A DNA stretch of 64,000 nt, taken from contig OY754981.1 of NCBI GenBank assembly GCA_963576475.1, positions 16,075,716 to 16,139,715 on the forward strand. Reading direction: 5' to 3'. The position numbers and the translations under genes are program-made. Below are positions 45,424 to 56,445 of the stretch, piece after piece. The stretch comes from Molanna angustata. Its lineage: Eukaryota > Arthropoda > Insecta > Trichoptera > Molannidae. The notes beneath the pieces were generated by a model that was not told the DNA's origin, did not search any database, and worked only from the letters and a program-made list of their open reading frames with translations. How positions within the stretch are numbered: the first letter of the stretch is position 1; every line of letters begins with the position of its first letter.

Positions 45424-48400
45424 CTATATCTTTATACCGGTGGTGGAGATGAATTTAGCGATTTCTAATATTACATGTCGTGAGCCAATCGCCAATAGAT
45501 GCTCCATATTAAAGGGTCTTTCTATTTTCACCACTTCTCCGTACATACCTCTATCCGAGACCAACGGGCAGGCAAAGAACACATGGTTCAGTGTCTCGAG
45601 ATCCTGACCGCACTCGCAGTATGGGCTGTTAACAACTCCTATTCTGAATAGATGAGGGGCTATTGAGCAATGTCCGATCCGCATTCTACATATAGTTGAG
45701 ACGACACATTTGTTCAACTGATAAGCTGTATACCAAGGCTTTCTTGGAATCGTAGGTTGAATATCTTTATAAAATCTGCCTTTGTTCGAAGTCGGAGAGT
45801 TCCATTCCTTTTCCCACTCGTTCCAAGTTCGAGACTTGAGCGATAGGATCACGTCGTCGAATGTAGGAAAGAAATTATTTAAATTTTCGCCCGACTCAAT
45901 GGCGGATTTGGCCAACTTGTCCGCAATTTCGTTGCCCTCGATTCCTCGGTGTGAGGGAATCCAAGCAATCTTTATATCCTTACCAACGGAACTCAGATTG
46001 TAGAAATTTTTACGTATTTCACAGAGATTTATGTCATTAGGTCTTGTATTTAAATTAGAAGCGATTGCAGAGACACAGCTGAGTGAATCGGTAAAAATGA
46101 TTGCCCTTTGAAGATTTAGACTGTGTATGGAGTCAAGTGCTATTTTGATTGCCACACATTCCGCAGAGAATATAGAAGTTTGGAATGAAAGTTTATATTT
46201 GCTCTCAATTTTGAGACTAGGAATGAATACCCCGACTCCCAGAGCAGAATCATTTGACATTTTAGAACCATCAGTAAATATGTGAATATGGGAGGGATAG
46301 GATGAAATAAAATCCTGGAAAATTGAACGGTTCTCAGAAGGGTTAAAAGAAGATTTGAGAATACCAATGTCTTTATGTATCTCTGGTATGTGGATAATTG
46401 CCTCGTAAGGGATATTGTAGTAAGGAGGAACAGTAGATTCTGGGGGAAGGTAGTGAGATTGAGAGAAATATATATAACTCTTGCAAAGACATGGAATTTG
46501 TTTGCCCCTCCTTATATGTTCCTTCAGCAGAGACACAAGGATTTTTAATGGGTCTGTTAGCAATTTGTTTGGGGTTGAAAATCTTCTAAGAAGGAAACTG
46601 TCTGATAGAAATTGTCTTCGGAGAATCAACGGAGGGTCTACACTCTCCACTTGAAGGACATTTACAGGTGATGAACCCATAGCTCCGAGCACCAGCCTAA
46701 GGGATTTTGATTGGACTACATTGAGTCTCTTTTGGAGATATTTGGGGAGAGGGTCGAGAATGAAACTTCCATAATCCAGATGGCTGCGGATTAAAGCATT
46801 GTACATGAGTTTCATTGTGGTCGGGTGACTTCCCCACCATACTCTACTCACAGCACGTAAAATATTAAAATTTTTCTCACATGAGGAAACCACAGTATCA
46901 ATGTGTCGTTTCCATGAAAGCTTTGAGTCAAGGATCATACCCAGGAATCTGACCGATTTAACACAGGAGACTGTCATGTTGTCAATAGTTACAACGAAAT
47001 TTGGGAGCTTACGTTTTTTTGTAAATATAACAGTCTGACACTTGGAAGGGGCCAGATGCAGATTCAGTGAATTAAGCTTGCCATTTAAGTTCTGAAGATT
47101 CGTTATCAGGTTTTCTTTTGCAGTCTCTATATCTCTACTAAACGAGTATATTACGATATCGTCCGCATATTGTAGGATTTTACAATCTTTCGTAACAACG
47201 GAATGTATTTGTGCACAGTAAAGATTAAAAAGTATGGGGCTCAAGACAGATCCCTGAGGCATTCCTTTATATATTTTTCTAACGAATCGGGAATCGTTAG
47301 TCTCAATAACTATACTGCGCTCAGAGAGAATATTATGGATCAAGTTCGTCAAAAGACGTGGTACTCCCAAGCCCAATAGAATCTCACTCAATCTCTCTAA
47401 TAAGACGTTGTCGAATGCAGAAACGATATCCAAAAAACTGGCAATAACCGCTCCTTTTTTATTAAATGCAATACGAATATCTGTAACAAGTATGCTTAAA
47501 TTATCCAAACACGACTTAGTTTTTCGAAATCCAAACTGATGAGCAGGTATGAGTTTGTTATGTTCCATGTACCAATCCAACCTATTCTTAATCATGTGTT
47601 CAAGTATCTTTAAAACGCAAGAAGATAGGGCAATTGGCCGATATGAATTACTGTAAGTAGGATCCTTTCCAGGTTTCAAGATGGGGATTATTTTTTGGGA
47701 ATGCCATTCCTCAGGTATGTAACCTGTAGATAAACATAAGTTAAAAAATGAAAGGAGATGAGTTTTGAAGTCATCTGGAAGGAATTTTAAAGCAGGGTAA
47801 GGGATGTCGTCTAACCCTGGAGATGTATTCCTGACGGCTTTCAAAGGGATGATCAACTCACTCAGCGAGAAAGGAGAGTCTAGCATTGACAGCCGAGGTT
47901 GAGGAATAATAGTCTGCATCTTCAGTTCACTATAATTGGGAACAAAAGGAGGTGCCAATTTGTCGCAAAACTCTTCAAGACATGAATCAATTCTTGTTGA
48001 GTTTTTTGGGGAGACGACTGAGCCTCTGAAACGTCTTATAGAGTTCCAAACCACTGAAGTGGGGGTTCTAGGCGACAAAGAACTGCAGAAATTATACCAT
48101 CCTCTTCTTTTTTTTTGGCGTAACATTTTTTTTTGTTTGCGCTTGGATTTGTTTAGCATACAGAAAATTTTCCATGGTCATATTATTTTGAAAAGATTTT
48201 ACTGCAAATTTACGCTTTTTAACCATTACAGTACATTCTCTGTCCCACCAAGGTGGAGAAGGACGGGTTTTATTTTGGTGTTCAGAATATTTGGGTACAG
48301 AATAGTCAATAGAGTCGTGTATGATACCCTTCAGAGTTTTGTAGCATTCCTCTACATCTGGAGAAAGAAATATACTGCCACATTCACTATCAAGTTTAAC

Positions 48401-49151
48401 TTGGATGGAATTATTATATTCCTGCCAATTGGCCTTGTTGAAATTTTTTCCTTGCCTAGGAGATCTCGATGTGAGGGAAAATCTAATGTGCAAATTCAAT
48501 ATAATGGGATAGTGATCACTAGACAATGGATCTCTCATTACCTGCCATAAGGACTGGCAGGCTAATGAAGAAGATACTATTGATAAATCCACTGCGCTAG
48601 GGTTATGAGAAGGAGGGGAAAATCGGGTTGGAGAACCATCGTTCAGTATGCATAAATTATGCAAGTCTACAAATGATAGTATACATCTTCCTGAACTATC
48701 TGTCCATGCGGATCCCCAACTCACTGAATGGCTATTGAAATCTCCAAGAATTACATAAGGTGGAGGAACGAGATCCATTATTGAGTTCCAATAATGTTCA
48801 TCGAAAGATTTATGGGGAGGAATGTATGTATGTAGAGATATATGTAATATTTGAAACCGAGATAGCAACTACTTGAACTTCTTGATTTGGTGGTAAGGAG
48901 ATTCGTTTCCAAGAAAGCGATCTATGTATTAAAAAGGCAGTGCCTCCACCTCTAGAATATAAACGATCATCCCGAACACAATCATAGCCCGGAATGTTAT
49001 AATACTGGCCACTTTGCAGCCAGGTTTCATTTAATGCACAAATTTTAATTTCATATTTTTGTAATAAATGAATTATATCGCATCTATTAGCAATTGCGCT
49101 TCGACAATTAAATTGTAAAATGGAGAGAGTATTACAATTATTCAAAGCCAT
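45424..49151 (-). pseudogene. LINE ORF2: endonuclease, RT, RNase H (two frameshifts)
   Basis: The frame starts at 49,151 (MALNNCNTLSILQFNCRSA). The endonuclease follows: LNETWLQSG, then a frameshift at about 48,820-48,840 in a (TACA)n-like run. It continues GDFNSHSVSWGS, then SSDHYP. A second frameshift lies in an A run at about 48,125-48,135, leading to the 911-codon frame. RT motifs: FLDIVSAFD (242-250), GMPQGSVLSPILFN (299-312) and YADD (331-334). RNase H: D630, E667, D691, H737 and D747 are all present. A terminal CxCx8Hx4C zinc motif lies at 848-864. RT and RNase H look intact; the frameshifts disable the copy unless they are sequencing errors. Confidence 0.9.
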
Positions 49152-49361
49152 TATGATTATCTCCTTTTTTTTGGCTCAGTAAGTCAAGTAAAAATGGCAT
49201 GGCAGAGGCAACGTGGGACGGTAGGTTAGGAGTATCAGATATCAACGATATTAATATTTTTGCAATGACTTGTAAGGTTTCACCATAACTCACATCAACT
49301 GATTTATTATTTATAATCGTTTTGTGCGAGTTATTTAATGCGCACCCGTTTTGAGGGTCAT

Positions 49362-50444
49362 TTAATTGGCCATTATTATAAAGTAAACAGGCATCATGGC
49401 CTGTTCAAAAAGATCGAATATTTGGGTGTTTTGTGGATTTCGAGAAGACTTAGATATACTGTTTGAGCGGTGAAGAGATGGTATAGTATTTACAGTTTTA
49501 ATTGCCTCAGTATAACTCTTCCGAGGAGCGGGGATTTTACTACTTGCTTCTTTGTATGAAACACTGTCTTTGGCCATTATGTACTTGACTTCTCTTTCTC
49601 TAGTCACAAAGGAACATGTAAAACTATTTGCCGGGTGCTGACCATTGCAATTAACACATTTTTCTGAGCCTGCTGGGACAGGGCATTCCGATGCTAGGTG
49701 GTGGTCGGCACATTTTAGACATCTCGGGTTGTTCTTAGATTTGCAATCTTTCATAATATGGCCAAACTTACAGCAAATATAGCATTGAGAAGTGGGATAG
49801 GTATACAGTTCAACGGGTAGCGAGTTGTGGAACAGGAATACGTTCCTGGGAAGGGACTGTCCCTCGAATGTAAGTACCACCGTTTGGGATGGAACCCACT
49901 TCGTGGAACCTGATGACGTATCCCTCCTGTTCAGTCTCCTGGCTTTTATTTTTTTACCACAAGGATCTGGTACACTTGTAAATTCTATAATTTCTTCTTC
50001 ACTTAAGTCTAAATCTACGGACCTCACTAAACCCATTTTAGTTATTTTAAAAGTAGGTATGTACGCTTTTATATCATTTTTAGCAACAAAATCGCTTGTA
50101 ATGAAGTTGTTTGCACTGAGTGCAGAGGTAAATGTTAGTACAATTTTGTTCCTCCCTTCTCCCTTAACTCCACCGATAGCAATATCTTTGATTTTTTTAT
50201 TAAATAATTTCCTTCCAAAAGACATAGTATTAATATTTTTATTTTCTATATTTTGGACGTACACTATAAAAGGCCCTGTAGAGTAAGCAGGGTAAAATTT
50301 CTTAATATAATCTTTTTTGGGCGGGGAAGGCTGAGGAGAGGAACGACCTATTACCGGATCCGAGGAACCCTGCACAAGTAAAGCATCATCAGCCTTACGT
50401 TTCAAGGCCCTCGGATCAGGAGGCTTAGTCTCGTCCACCTCCAT
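49362..50444 (-). CDS. LINE ORF1, Gag-like zinc-knuckle protein (360 aa)
   Basis: An intact frame from ATG at 50,444 to a stop at 49,362. Residues 1-50 are basic and Pro-rich with a possible nuclear signal (LKRKADD). Residues about 57-210 may form an RRM-like fold. Three CCHC knuckles follow: 221-234 (CYICCKFGHIMKDC), 242-254 and 263-277. The C-terminal tail is Ser/Lys-rich. Family knowledge: such proteins coat LINE RNA and are needed for retrotransposition. It lies about 210 bp upstream of ORF2. This is the only complete retroelement reading frame in the window. Confidence 0.85.
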   Translation of the reverse strand: MEVDETKPPDPRALKRKADDALLVQGSSDPVIGRSSPQPSPPKKDYIKKFYPAYSTGPFIVYVQNIENKNINTMSFGRKLFNKKIKDIAIGGVKGEGRNKIVLTFTSALSANNFITSDFVAKNDIKAYIPTFKITKMGLVRSVDLDLSEEEIIEFTSVPDPCGKKIKARRLNRRDTSSGSTKWVPSQTVVLTFEGQSLPRNVFLFHNSLPVELYTYPTSQCYICCKFGHIMKDCKSKNNPRCLKCADHHLASECPVPAGSEKCVNCNGQHPANSFTCSFVTREREVKYIMAKDSVSYKEASSKIPAPRKSYTEAIKTVNTIPSLHRSNSISKSSRNPQNTQIFDLFEQAMMPVYFIIMAN

Positions 50445-50798
50445 TTTCGCGATTCAGCACTTAAATAAAATAATAAAGGTACCTATGTAGGTACTATGTA
50501 ATTGAAAAAATTAAAAAAACAAAACAAAAACTGCAGCTGTCAAATAGCTGTCAAACAAATCAAATGCAAAACAGAAATAACCTAAAAATCAATAGCAATT
50601 CATCATATTGCTATCAAAATAATAATAAAATCAAAATAAAATATGAAAGAATAAACTTGAAATAGATAAACAAAAATAACAGCAATAAAATCTTATCTGT
50701 TCGCTGTGTAGTTAACGTAGGTAGATCAAATATTCGTACGAAGCACAACTGCACAACCGTTCACTCATCTTGTTACTTGTACTATTTATTTTATTACC
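50445..50798 (-). promoter_or_regulatory. 5' UTR of the I-type LINE, likely internal promoter
   Basis: AT-rich leader before ORF1, with the pair AGCTGTCAAATAGCTGTC at about 50,534-50,552. LINEs of this group start transcription from an internal promoter at their first bases, here near 50,798 if the target duplication is right. No initiator or downstream element could be confirmed. Confidence 0.4.
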
Positions 50799-50837
50799 AT
50801 AACCTTTTTTTGTAAATAAAACATATTTACTGGATAC

Positions 50838-51125
50838 AATACAATATACATACATATCATCACGCCATGTCCCTCGCAGGGTAGGCAGAGAGAACCGAAC
50901 GCCACTTATTTCTATCTTGATACACATTCATCGCCTCGTCGACATTCATACATCGTCTTATACATGTTCGTCTGTTATTCATGCTCCTGACATTACCGTC
51001 TTTTAAAAAAACCGTTCATATGGACATGCCATCCCTTCCTTGGACGGCCCCGACCTCTCATTCCATTCCTGTCCGCAATGTATATTTTCTTCGTCAGGCG
51101 TTCCTCACTCATTCTCCCATCTTAT
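50838..51125 (-). pseudogene. LINE family H, C-terminal fragment and 3' end
   Basis: The minus strand encodes RMSEERLTKKIYIADRNGMR then GRGRPRKGWHVHMN, and out of frame SMNNRR and WRSVLSAYP. This is the extreme C-terminus of a LINE RT protein. The tail reads ATACATATCATCACGCC on the plus strand, followed by CTCGCAGGGTAGGCAGAG. It matches 25,375-25,645. 5'-truncated and frameshifted. Confidence 0.65.
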
Positions 51126-51639
51126 TTTATTGCTATATATCAAATAATATTTATATATTCATTTGCTTTGATAAACAACACATTTACTGGTAAAAAATAT
51201 ATCCTGTTAAATAAACAAAAAATAATGAATAATATTACTAAAAAAATATTTAAAAAAATCAAAGACAAAATACAAAATATCATAAATACATAAAGGATAA
51301 AAAACTCTAAGTAAAATTCATCTTTAAGAAATTAGGATGTGAGAATAATAATGTCGGCCTTGGGAAAAAGTTATAACTTAACTCTTAGGCTAATTTTAGA
51401 TATTACTCAATATGATTTTCAAAAAGCTTCTGAAGTCACACTTCTTATCCTCATACCTATATTTCCTATATCCTTTATCCCTTCATAATCCATCCTTTTT
51501 CTATTTTCGGACAGTATCATTGAAATTTAGAATTTTTTTTTATATTAAATTTTGTATTTTTGTATTATTCCTTTTTTCGCACTGTAATGTATATTAGTTT
51601 TTATTTGTAATATGTATTACTAGCTTTTATGTCCCGCCG
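51126..51639. other. AT-rich non-coding
   Basis: Nothing recognised. Confidence 0.4.
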
Positions 51640-51699
51640 TTGGCCAAGAATGTAAAATTGTGAAAGAAAAAGCAATCGTTTTTATAATATTGTCACCCA

Positions 51700-52400
51700 A
51701 TTATTTTGCAATATCAGACTATAAAAAGTGGTTTGAAATTTGATTGAGTTTAAGTATTGTAAAATGTTCAAGTGATGGCCACAACCCATTCTTTTTTATA
51801 TATTGCTATAAAGTGTGAATGAAGTATAATATTTATACAATTTCTGCTCGCATGGACTATGCGTAATGGTTTTAAATATGACTGTTTATCAACGTTGTAA
51901 AGAGATTGGTTTGGCCACAACCCCCATTTTTAAATATTATCATCGAAAACAAATTGTAATGTGTACCTATTGAAAATTTAGTAATTTTCGATGTTGGGAT
52001 GTGGTTAAAATTTGATTAAACAAACGTAGGTACTGAAAAGATCTAGTATTGGTCACATCCCATTCGTTTTTATATTTTTTCATCAAGTGTGCATTATATT
52101 TTTGCTCAATTTGACTGAAAGTCTTCATTAACGAAGAAGAAGAAGACTTGAACTATAGTAAATAGTTTTTAATTTGAATATAAATGTTGTGAAGAGTTCA
52201 GTAATGGCCACAACCCCCATTCTTTAAATATTAGGTGTTGAAAATTATTCAAAATAGGATGATATAAATGGTTTAAATTTAATTAAACAAAAGTATTGAA
52301 AAGATTCTAGTGCAGGTTATATCGTCACATCCCATATCCCATTCATTTCATATGTATTTTCATCAAGTGTGCATATCGTTAATAATATTTCTGCACAATA
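51700..52400 (+). repeat. Diverged tandem units ending in a Helentron-like 3' motif
   Basis: GGCCACAACCC or a variant (GGTCACATCCC, CGTCACATCCC) recurs at 51,777, 51,913, 52,051, 52,206 and about 52,324, spaced roughly 120-155 bp apart. CATCAAGTGTGCAT and TTGAAAAGATTCTAGT also recur. The shared block matches the 3' ends at 2500, 19,075 and 31,993. Confidence 0.65.
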
Positions 52401-52890
52401 GACTATTAGACTTAAAACTAACCCAAAAGACTAAATAAAAAAGAGAAAAATAAGTATAAGACTATAAGAAATAGTTTGTATAAAAAACTATTCCAATGGT
52501 CTACATAAAATAAGTAAAAATACATATACCTAATAGAAGAATTAGACTATTGGAAATAGATTGTATAAAAGCTCACCCAAAGGTCTACAAAAAAGAAGAA
52601 GAAGAATATTTAGACTATTGGAAATAGTTTGTATAAATACTGACCAAAAGGTCTACATAAAAGAAAATGAATAAGACTATTGGAAATAGTTTGTATTAAA
52701 ACTCTCCCAAAAGTCTACGTACTTAAATGAAGAAGAATAATAATTAGACTAAAGGAAATAATTTAAAAAAAAAAATGACCCAAATGTATACATAAAAGAA
52801 GAAGAAGATGAATTAGACAATAGGAAATAGTTTGTATAAAAACTGCCCTAAAGGTCTACATAAAATTAAGAAGAAACAGAATTAGACTCC
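52400..52890 (+). repeat. Tandem array, unit about 70 bp
   Basis: AGACTATTGGAAATAGTTTG followed by CCCAAAAGGTCTACATAAAA and a GAAGAAGAA stretch recurs at about 52,467, 52,552, 52,620, 52,682, 52,754 and 52,823. The units are diverged. Confidence 0.85.
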
Positions 52891-53062
52891 AGGACCCGCC
52901 GCTTCAGGCCCTTCAGTACCTCCCGTCCCTTTAATCCCTCATTACGTCCCTTCCCATCAGACCCTTCACTACCTTCCGTCCCTTCAGGCAGTTTTATACC
53001 TCCCGTCCCTTCAGGCCCTTTAGTGCATCCCTTCCCTTCATAACATCCCGTCCCATCAGTCG
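52890..53062 (+). repeat. Pyrimidine-rich minisatellite
   Basis: CCTCCCGTCCCTTCAGGC and relatives repeat irregularly at about 20-40 bp. The plus strand is strongly C/T-rich, with a sharp change in composition from both neighbours. Confidence 0.8.
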
Positions 53063-53715
53063 GTTAAGAAAAGTTTAAATCCAGAAACCATCCTGGAAGA
53101 ACCGCGAAGAGATGAAAGAACATTATTTTCCCAGGATGCTCTACTTAATAGGTAAAATGACTAAATACACGAAGAAGAAGAAAAAAGTTTAAACCCAGAT
53201 ACCTGCGAAGAGATGGAAGGACAGTTGGACCTTCTTCTCCCAGGATTCTCCAACTTCATAGGTAAAATGACCAAAAATACACGATGAAGAAGAAGAAGAA
53301 GAAATAAGTTTAAATCCAGATACCTGCGAAGAGATGGAAGGAAAATTGGACATTCTTCTCCCAGGTTAGTCCACCTTCAAAGGTAAAATGACCAAATAGA
53401 CGATGAAGAAGAAGAAGAAAAAAGTTTAAATCCAGAAACCTGCGAAGAGATGGAAGGAAAATTGGACCTTCATCTCCCAGGATAGTTCATCTTCATAGGT
53501 AAGATGACCAAGTACACGTTGAAGAAAAAGAAGAAAAAAGTTTATATGCAGAACCCGTCCTGGAAGACCTGTGAAGAGATGGAGGGACAGTCGGACCTTC
53601 TTTTCCCAGGATACTCCCCCTTCATAGGTAAAACGACCAAATACACGAAGAAGAAGAAGAATAAGAAAAAAGTTTAAATCCAAAAACCATCCTGGGCATA
53701 CGCTCGACAATTCAC
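53063..53715 (+). repeat. Tandem array, unit about 117 bp, 5-6 copies
   Basis: AAGTTTAAATCCAGAAACC, GCGAAGAGATGGAAGGA, CCCAGGAT and CATAGGTAAAATGACCAAA, then GAAGAAGAAG, recur with GAAGAGATG at 53,107, 53,207, 53,328, 53,444 and 53,573. The minus-strand ORF through it is an artefact of the repeat. Confidence 0.88.
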
Positions 53716-54584
53716 CAAAGTTTCATTATAATCGGACAAACGGTTGATAAATAAATAAATAAAATAATTTTCCTATAGGAAATCAGTATAGGTATATTAT
53801 TGTTGATTTGTAAGTAAATAGTATTAGGTAGGTACCTACCTACAACAACCTTCTAAATAAATTCGATTCCTAACAAATTTTATTTGAATATCACATTCTT
53901 TCTGTAGCCATGGAAACGATTCGAACACGTAAGTAATATCGAATGGTTCGGATACATTTTTTGAATATGTAGGTACCTACATTGGTTTGTTCGATGCCAT
54001 AAAAATGAAAATTGTCCGAAATATCAAATATTATATACAAATTATGCAATTTTATTATGCCCATATCTTTACTAATAATTAACAGACTTTTACAATATAC
54101 GTCTTAAAACTTGCTGTAATGTCTTGTGTTTCATTTTATTATTTCATATTTATATTTATTTCAAAGGTTTATTATTTTCAAGAACATATTCATTCGGTAG
54201 GAAAATGAAATATTGTATGAAAAGATATTAAAATGGCGGCATTTATGTACAAAACGCTTACTTTAAAAATAAGTTAAACATTATAATTATACAAAATATT
54301 CACCATGTTTTTCACTTAAACGCTAAGTTATACTTGAAAGTAAATTTTTTTCGTGTAAATACGTACTTCTAACTTTTAAACTAACAGATATATGCGTGCA
54401 AAATGTACACTTTTTTGACAGATACGACTTGGAAAATTTTGTATGAAAAAAATAATTATTGAAATATTTTTAAAATTCAGCATTTTTATCGCATTATTTT
54501 TAGCGTGACACTGCATCAGGTATACAGGTACACGTTCGCACATAAATTAGATTTTTAGATGCTCTTGGTTTTTCAGAAGGCGTG
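53716..54584. other. AT-rich non-coding
   Basis: A short GTAGGTACCTACCTAC tract at about 53,827 is all that stands out. Confidence 0.4.
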
Positions 54585-54590
54585 AGACAA

Positions 54591-54626
54591 ACACACACAC
54601 ACACACATACACACACACATACACTA
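54591..54626. repeat. (CA)n microsatellite
   Basis: About 35 bp of CACACA with two ATA interruptions. Confidence 0.9.
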
Positions 54627-54837
54627 ACATTTTGATTGCTTTATTACTTTAGATTTTACTTGCTACTACTGAAGTATTTACTTATTTGAAGTATTTATTT
54701 TATTTCAAGTATTTAAGTGGTTGACTGATAGAAATTCCGTCACATTATGTGATTTTTCTGCGATATAAAAGGATTTGATTTTTATTAGTTCTGGGGATCT
54801 AATCCGAGGGGAGACAAGAGATATTACTTGTTTTTTT

Positions 54838-54905
54838 CTGTATGGATCTGTGAGATCCATCCATCTTGTTATTGGGGGTGTGTTTAATATTAACATTTGA
54901 CATAG
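54838..54905 (+). repeat. SINE family C, body fragment
   Basis: TATGGATCTGTGAGATCC and CTTGTTATTGGGGGTGTG match the central body of the family. Head and tail are lost. Confidence 0.5.
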
Positions 54906-55489
54906 TACCTACCCCTTAGTTACCCTAGCAACAATTATAAAAATGTGATTATTTTGTATACGAAAAATTGTGCATGACGTGATAGTCAATTCATCTGTCG
55001 CTTGTTCAATTCGATCAGATTTTTATAGAATATAAATATATTTAACTTAATCGAATAAATGCACTATTCATCTTCTGTGCTGTATTCGAGTCCGAGTTTT
55101 TCGTTCGTTAGTCTTTCCCGAGAGAAATCTTCACTACGCTTCGTTAATCTTATAAAATTTTCTCTGAGGGAACGAGGATGAGCGATGGTAAAAAGAACTT
55201 GTACGTTAGTAGGAATCTATCGATAAAATTCTTCGCATTATATTGTCTTGTACATTTTTTCGACACAAAGAGCAAATCATATTCAGAATCGTCTTTTTAC
55301 AACGGCATAGCTACATTATGTAGATTCGCATTGAATTCATCGATCATTTTTACACCCTTTTATATTAATTTAATCTCACGTTTTTGACTATATTGGAATT
55401 TTGCAATTTTGAATTTTATCTAACTTGCCGACCAGTTCAGTTGACCAAAAAACTGCTTTGCAATTTGGCGGCAAAATATAATTGCAATT
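54906..55489. other. Non-coding, unrecognised
   Basis: Short ORFs only, none with motifs. Confidence 0.4.
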
Positions 55490-55725
55490 ATATTTACTCT
55501 CCACACTATGGAAAAGGGCAGAGTCATAATTTCACAGTTTTAGGCGTATTTTTTACATCAATTTCTCAACGCGTATCGTGTAGAGAGTGCATACTATAAG
55601 TTTCGTACGCCGTATCCTGTTTGTGTCCTTTCTACGGTCCAAATTAAAGTCTGGTCGACTTCATATTTACATCATTATAGGTATGTACGTCAAATGTATA
55701 GACCCAGAGCTGATTTCTTCTTTAT
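55490..55725 (+). mobile_element. Helentron-like 5' terminus
   Basis: TTTACTCTCCACACTATGG followed by CATCAATTTCTCAACGCGTA, TACGCCGTATCCTG and GACTTCATATTTACATCAT matches the leader of the satellite element at 28,236-28,490. No satellite or 3' end follows. Confidence 0.6.
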
Positions 55726-55769
55726 GATTTCATTACTATTCTTATGATTTTATTACTATTACTATTCTT

Positions 55770-55835
55770 CAACTATATACATACTATCACTATCGACAGT
55801 TGGATCTCATGTGTTACAAACAACTAGTAATATAT
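55770..55835 (-). repeat. Dispersed repeat E
   Basis: ACTATCGACAGTTGGATCTC and ATGTGTTACA reverse-match 58,905-58,960 and 60,965-61,030. No coding potential; identity unknown. Confidence 0.6.
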
Positions 55836-55859
55836 ATTTCTAACCATGATTAAACAATC

Positions 55860-56080
55860 AACTTCTTCTCCCTTGCTATATCTCAACTCTTTGTCTGTGC
55901 CGATTGTTGGTGTCAGCTCTCCTAGTCCTCAAGTTATAGGACCGTCTGACCTGTATTATGTCACCTAGGCCATGTCTATGCAATTGGTTTTTGCTTTGCA
56001 CGGTCCAGAAATTATTTGGTCTTTCTCTGGATGTGAGTCGAGGAAGATCCATGGAAATTGTTTGTTAACCATGTGATGTT
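55860..56080 (-). pseudogene. RTE-like LINE C-terminal relic
   Basis: This segment matches 27,255-27,470. The minus strand reads ISMDLPRLTSRERPNNFW and QLHRHGLGDIIQVRRSYNL. It lies between two Helentron-like 5' ends. Confidence 0.6.
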
Positions 56081-56284
56081 TTTTTCATATTTTCACTGAA
56101 TTTTTTTTAGTTAAAAGTAACAAAATTTCTTATTAAAATTAACTGAACTATAGCGACTACAAAACATTTGGCTCTGTAAAACCAATTTTTTTTGTGCACA
56201 TAACGAAACATTGCAGTCATAAATAGATAAACCTTTATTACAGATAACAAAGGTTTAGCTAAAACGCAGGTAGCCAGTTCGGTT

Positions 56285-56445
56285 GTAAAAACATTTTTTT
56301 AGTGTGTGTACGGCATACGGATTACGGCATACACACAAAAACATCACGACGAAACTCAATGTATGAGAAAACGATGTAAAAAATACGCTTAAAAATTGTG
56401 AAATCATGACTCTCCACTATTCCATAGTAGTGGAGAGTATCTACA
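56285..56445 (-). mobile_element. Helentron-like 5' terminus, opposite orientation
   Basis: Reversed, it begins ACTCTCCACTACTATGG and continues with the leader seen at 28,242 and 55,494. On the plus strand ACTCTCCACTA and TAGTGGAGAGT at 56,409-56,439 form a local palindrome. With 55,490 it makes an inverted pair with both 5' ends facing outward. Confidence 0.55.

Larger units (their letters stand above)
45183..50798 (-). mobile_element. Near full-length I-type LINE
   Basis: A 5.6-kb minus-strand non-LTR retrotransposon with 5' UTR, Gag-like ORF1 (50,444-49,362), ORF2 (49,151-45,424, two frameshifts), a 240-bp 3' UTR and a poly(A) tail (T run 45,176-45,188). ATAACC plus a T run occurs at both outer edges (45,170-45,182 and 50,799-50,811), a candidate 13-bp target duplication, although the T part overlaps the tail. 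RNase H in ORF2 and three zinc knuckles in ORF1 point to the I superclade rather than Jockey or CR1. A truncated sister copy is at 6639-6859. Confidence 0.8.

Noticed and set aside
47936..48550. 204-codon plus-strand ORF
   Set aside because: Antisense shadow of the I-type LINE ORF2 endonuclease region.
53426..53710. 94-codon hydrophobic minus-strand ORF
   Set aside because: It follows the 117-bp tandem unit and repeats with it; no start context or motif.
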